Source: Clostridia bacterium (GTDB lineage: Bacteria > Bacillota > Clostridia > TANB77 > CAG-508). Taken from it: DNA of 6,896 bases. Of this stretch, positions 4,906 through 6,896 are shown one piece after another. The notes beneath the pieces were generated by a model. The model was not told the origin of the DNA, did no database searches, and worked only from the letters and a program-made list of their open reading frames with translations. Made by a program: the position numbers and the translations under genes. The stretch covers positions 1 to 6,896 of the forward strand of contig CAAECB010000009.1 of the NCBI GenBank assembly GCA_900754285.1, given 5' to 3'. Position 1 is the stretch's first letter, and the number at the start of each line of letters is the position of its first letter.

Positions 4906-6896
4906 TGGAAGATAGTAGTCAAGTATTGGAGCATGGTACTGGTACTCCATATGTAGCTATCTTTAATAATCTTAAAGAAGTTATAATAGAACCTAAAAGT
5001 GGTTTACCATTAGGTACCTTTATTACCAATTTTCAATATGATTATCTAGAAGAGGGTCCCGATGAAGGTAGTTTTATTATTGATTGTGATAATCCAGATG
5101 TAATGGATATACCAGCTTTGGGTTATGAGATGACAATATATCTACAATGGGGTTATGTATTTTCAAAAAATACTCATTTTTGTGGACCACTCAGAAAGGT
5201 AATTATTACTAATACAACAGTAAATTTTAGTGAACGTGGTGTAAGAGCTACAGTGGAATTTTCTGATGCTACCATTCTATTAAAAAATCAACAGGCAGAG
5301 TATTATAATAATCAATCATTAAATGGTTGGTATGATTATTATATGGATATTTGTAACAATAATCCAACTGGCCTTGCCATAATAGATTACCGTGAAATAC
5401 CTATCCAACACCATTATATTGGTCAAGAATACAGGGGTGAAACTCCATTAAATAAATTGTTTACTGGTGATAAGGTCAATGATTACTTTGTAATACAAAA
5501 TAATGGTTTTTGGGACCAATTTGGACTTCCAATAGCAGAGATATTACCACAACATGCTTCAATGAAAGTTGAAAATGCTACTGGATATACCTTATTTGAT
5601 ATGCCAGCTAACCCAGATTCCAATGAGTTAAAGAAAAACTGGGAAAAATTAAAAACATACCTAGAGAAAGAACCAGATTTATATAAACAAATTGTAATAG
5701 AAAGAAAGGTAGCAAATATTTCAGCTTTTATTGGTACCCCAAAAAATAAGTACGGTCAATTTAAACAATTTACTAAATCATTACCCTCTGAAGACCCAAT
5801 GTATATGGATGGTAGAGATGGTAAGTTAACTATTCACAATAGGCAATATGATAGACCTATAACTAAAACGTATACATATTTTGGTGGAAATGGTGAATTA
5901 TTAAGTTTTGAAGTAGAATCTAAGACAAATAGAACTTCAACTTCAGTAGCTCAAAGTTCAGATATAACCCCAGATAAAAATATGGATAATGTAACTGTAC
6001 AAGCCCATGAAATAACCGATGAAACTAAGGGGGAAGAGGGGAAAATAATTTTATATCAAGGTGAAGAAGAATCATGGTTTAAGAAATTATTAAATCTTTT
6101 ATATTATGGTACCAGTTCTTCTATGTTTGAGGTTTTTTCTGGTAGAAGAAAATTGGGTAAAGCAGAATCTAAATATGGTGGTACAAGTAGTATAGAACAT
6201 ACTCAACAATATTGGAACAATAATATATCTCAATCCAATTTATACTATGCTAATCAGTATTATGGGGAAGCTATAAATCCTTTGTTAAGTAATAATAATC
6301 TTAATGATTATAAATCATTTGATTCAACAGAGGATGCTATTCAATATTATAACAGTAATCCAGGTATAACTTCTGAAGAGTTAGAAAACTATATTAAAGA
6401 AACCCAAAGGGTTTATAATAGTAGGGATAAATTTTACCAAGGTGCTAAAAATCTTACAGACCAAGAACTTGGTGATATATTACATAATCTTGATAAATTC
6501 CCACCTTTTAAATTTAAAAGAAAATTTTTGCTTAGATTATATATAGACCCACGTAATCCAAACCCACAAGCTTTAGAGATTGTAAATAATAAGACCTTTG
6601 GTATGTCTTTTTTGGATTATTTAAATACCAGAGGAGATATGACTGTAATATCTGTTAATAATGCTACTGATGGAGAAATAAAATATTACACATATAATAC
6701 TGTTAGGTTAGTAGAACAAGAATTTACTATTGATGGGATTAAAGCTTTAACCTCAGAGGTAAAATTAAACTCCAAATTCAGTATGGGTAATGATGTTATA
6801 AATTCAGTGATAAATAGGGTTGAAGCAACTGCTAGAGTAGTTGGAGACCCAATTATTGAATCATCAATGAATATAAATATATTGAATGTTTCAAAA
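4905..6896 (+). CDS. baseplate hub protein (T4 gp27 / phage late control D / VgrG-like), 3' end beyond window
   Basis: The frame stays open for 664 codons to the last base, so the C-terminus is missing. The ATG overlaps the LysM stop (TAATG). The N-terminal part (about 38-127) looks like a hub beta domain: 'ITNFQYDYLEEGPDEGSFII' (38-57), 'GYEMTIYLQWGYV' (73-85), 'GPLRKVIITNTTVNF', then 'VRATVEFSDATILLKN'. Near the window end, 'RRK..LRLYIDP'-style residues 538-549 lead to 'GMSFLDYLNTRGDMTVISVN' (566-585) and 'ATARVVGDPIIESSMNINIL' (641-660), the last resembling the 'GDP.l' strand common to gpD/gp27/VgrG hubs. Between about 270 and 525 is a long Asn-, Tyr- and Ser-rich region ('NNNLNDY', 'YYANQYYGE') that I do not recognise; it makes the protein far longer than T4 gp27 (391 residues). 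The role would be the trimeric centre of the baseplate carrying the spike. No lysozyme motif is visible in the part present. Confidence 0.7.
   Translation, partial: MEDSSQVLEHGTGTPYVAIFNNLKEVIIEPKSGLPLGTFITNFQYDYLEEGPDEGSFIIDCDNPDVMDIPALGYEMTIYLQWGYVFSKNTHFCGPLRKVIITNTTVNFSERGVRATVEFSDATILLKNQQAEYYNNQSLNGWYDYYMDICNNNPTGLAIIDYREIPIQHHYIGQEYRGETPLNKLFTGDKVNDYFVIQNNGFWDQFGLPIAEILPQHASMKVENATGYTLFDMPANPDSNELKKNWEKLKTYLEKEPDLYKQIVIERKVANISAFIGTPKNKYGQFKQFTKSLPSEDPMYMDGRDGKLTIHNRQYDRPITKTYTYFGGNGELLSFEVESKTNRTSTSVAQSSDITPDKNMDNVTVQAHEITDETKGEEGKIILYQGEEESWFKKLLNLLYYGTSSSMFEVFSGRRKLGKAESKYGGTSSIEHTQQYWNNNISQSNLYYANQYYGEAINPLLSNNNLNDYKSFDSTEDAIQYYNSNPGITSEELENYIKETQRVYNSRDKFYQGAKNLTDQELGDILHNLDKFPPFKFKRKFLLRLYIDPRNPNPQALEIVNNKTFGMSFLDYLNTRGDMTVISVNNATDGEIKYYTYNTVRLVEQEFTIDGIKALTSEVKLNSKFSMGNDVINSVINRVEATARVVGDPIIESSMNINILNVSK

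Noticed and set aside
38..6896. Whole block as an extracellular contractile injection system (eCIS/tailocin-like) instead of a phage
   Set aside because: The TP901-type tape measure and the frameshift-type chaperone arrangement fit a phage tail better; but without capsid genes in the window a domesticated tail cannot be fully excluded.

Overview
The window is a block of tail and baseplate genes from a contractile-tailed (myovirus-type) bacteriophage. All genes are on the + strand, tightly packed, and the DNA is AT-rich (about one third G+C by eye). No start codon is preceded by a clear Shine-Dalgarno sequence; the starts sit behind A/T-rich or CA-rich leaders. Together with the AT-rich codon use this suggests a Bacteroidota host such as Bacteroides or Prevotella, but that is inference from style, not a sequence match. 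The genetic code looks standard: gene ends use TAA or TAG, and no in-frame TAG or TGA appears inside the reading frames.

Layout: (1) positions 1-33 may be the last codons of an upstream gene, where a tail sheath gene would be expected. (2) 38-502 encodes a T4 gp19-like tail tube subunit, followed by a strong intrinsic terminator (518-561). (3) 586-1362 encodes a protein resembling the T4 gp26 / T4_baseplate family, in the place where tail assembly chaperones lie. Its end overlaps a second reading frame that is open to 1496 and has no ATG of its own. A canonical -1 slippery heptamer (T TTT TTC, 1338-1344) lies in the correct frame inside the overlap, so a longer frameshifted chaperone of about 303 residues is likely. 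(4) 1508-3562 encodes a TP901-type tape measure protein. (5) 3568-4641 encodes a tube-initiator/adaptor protein resembling the CIS tube domain of Afp7/Pvc7. (6) 4645-4905 encodes a small LysM baseplate protein, in the same frame as the previous gene and separated from it by one stop codon. (7) From 4905 to the window edge runs a large baseplate hub protein (T4 gp27 / gpD / VgrG-like), still open at the last base.

Read as a machine, the tube polymerises around the tape measure, which the chaperone pair probably keeps soluble. The tube-initiator and LysM proteins join the tube to the hub, and the hub forms the central baseplate platform. The least expected item is the overlapping -1 frame between the chaperone and the tape measure: taken at face value the 145 bases there look like an unusually long intergenic gap, but they read as a coherent C-terminal domain. 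No RNA genes, CRISPR array, insertion sequence or minus-strand gene could be supported.
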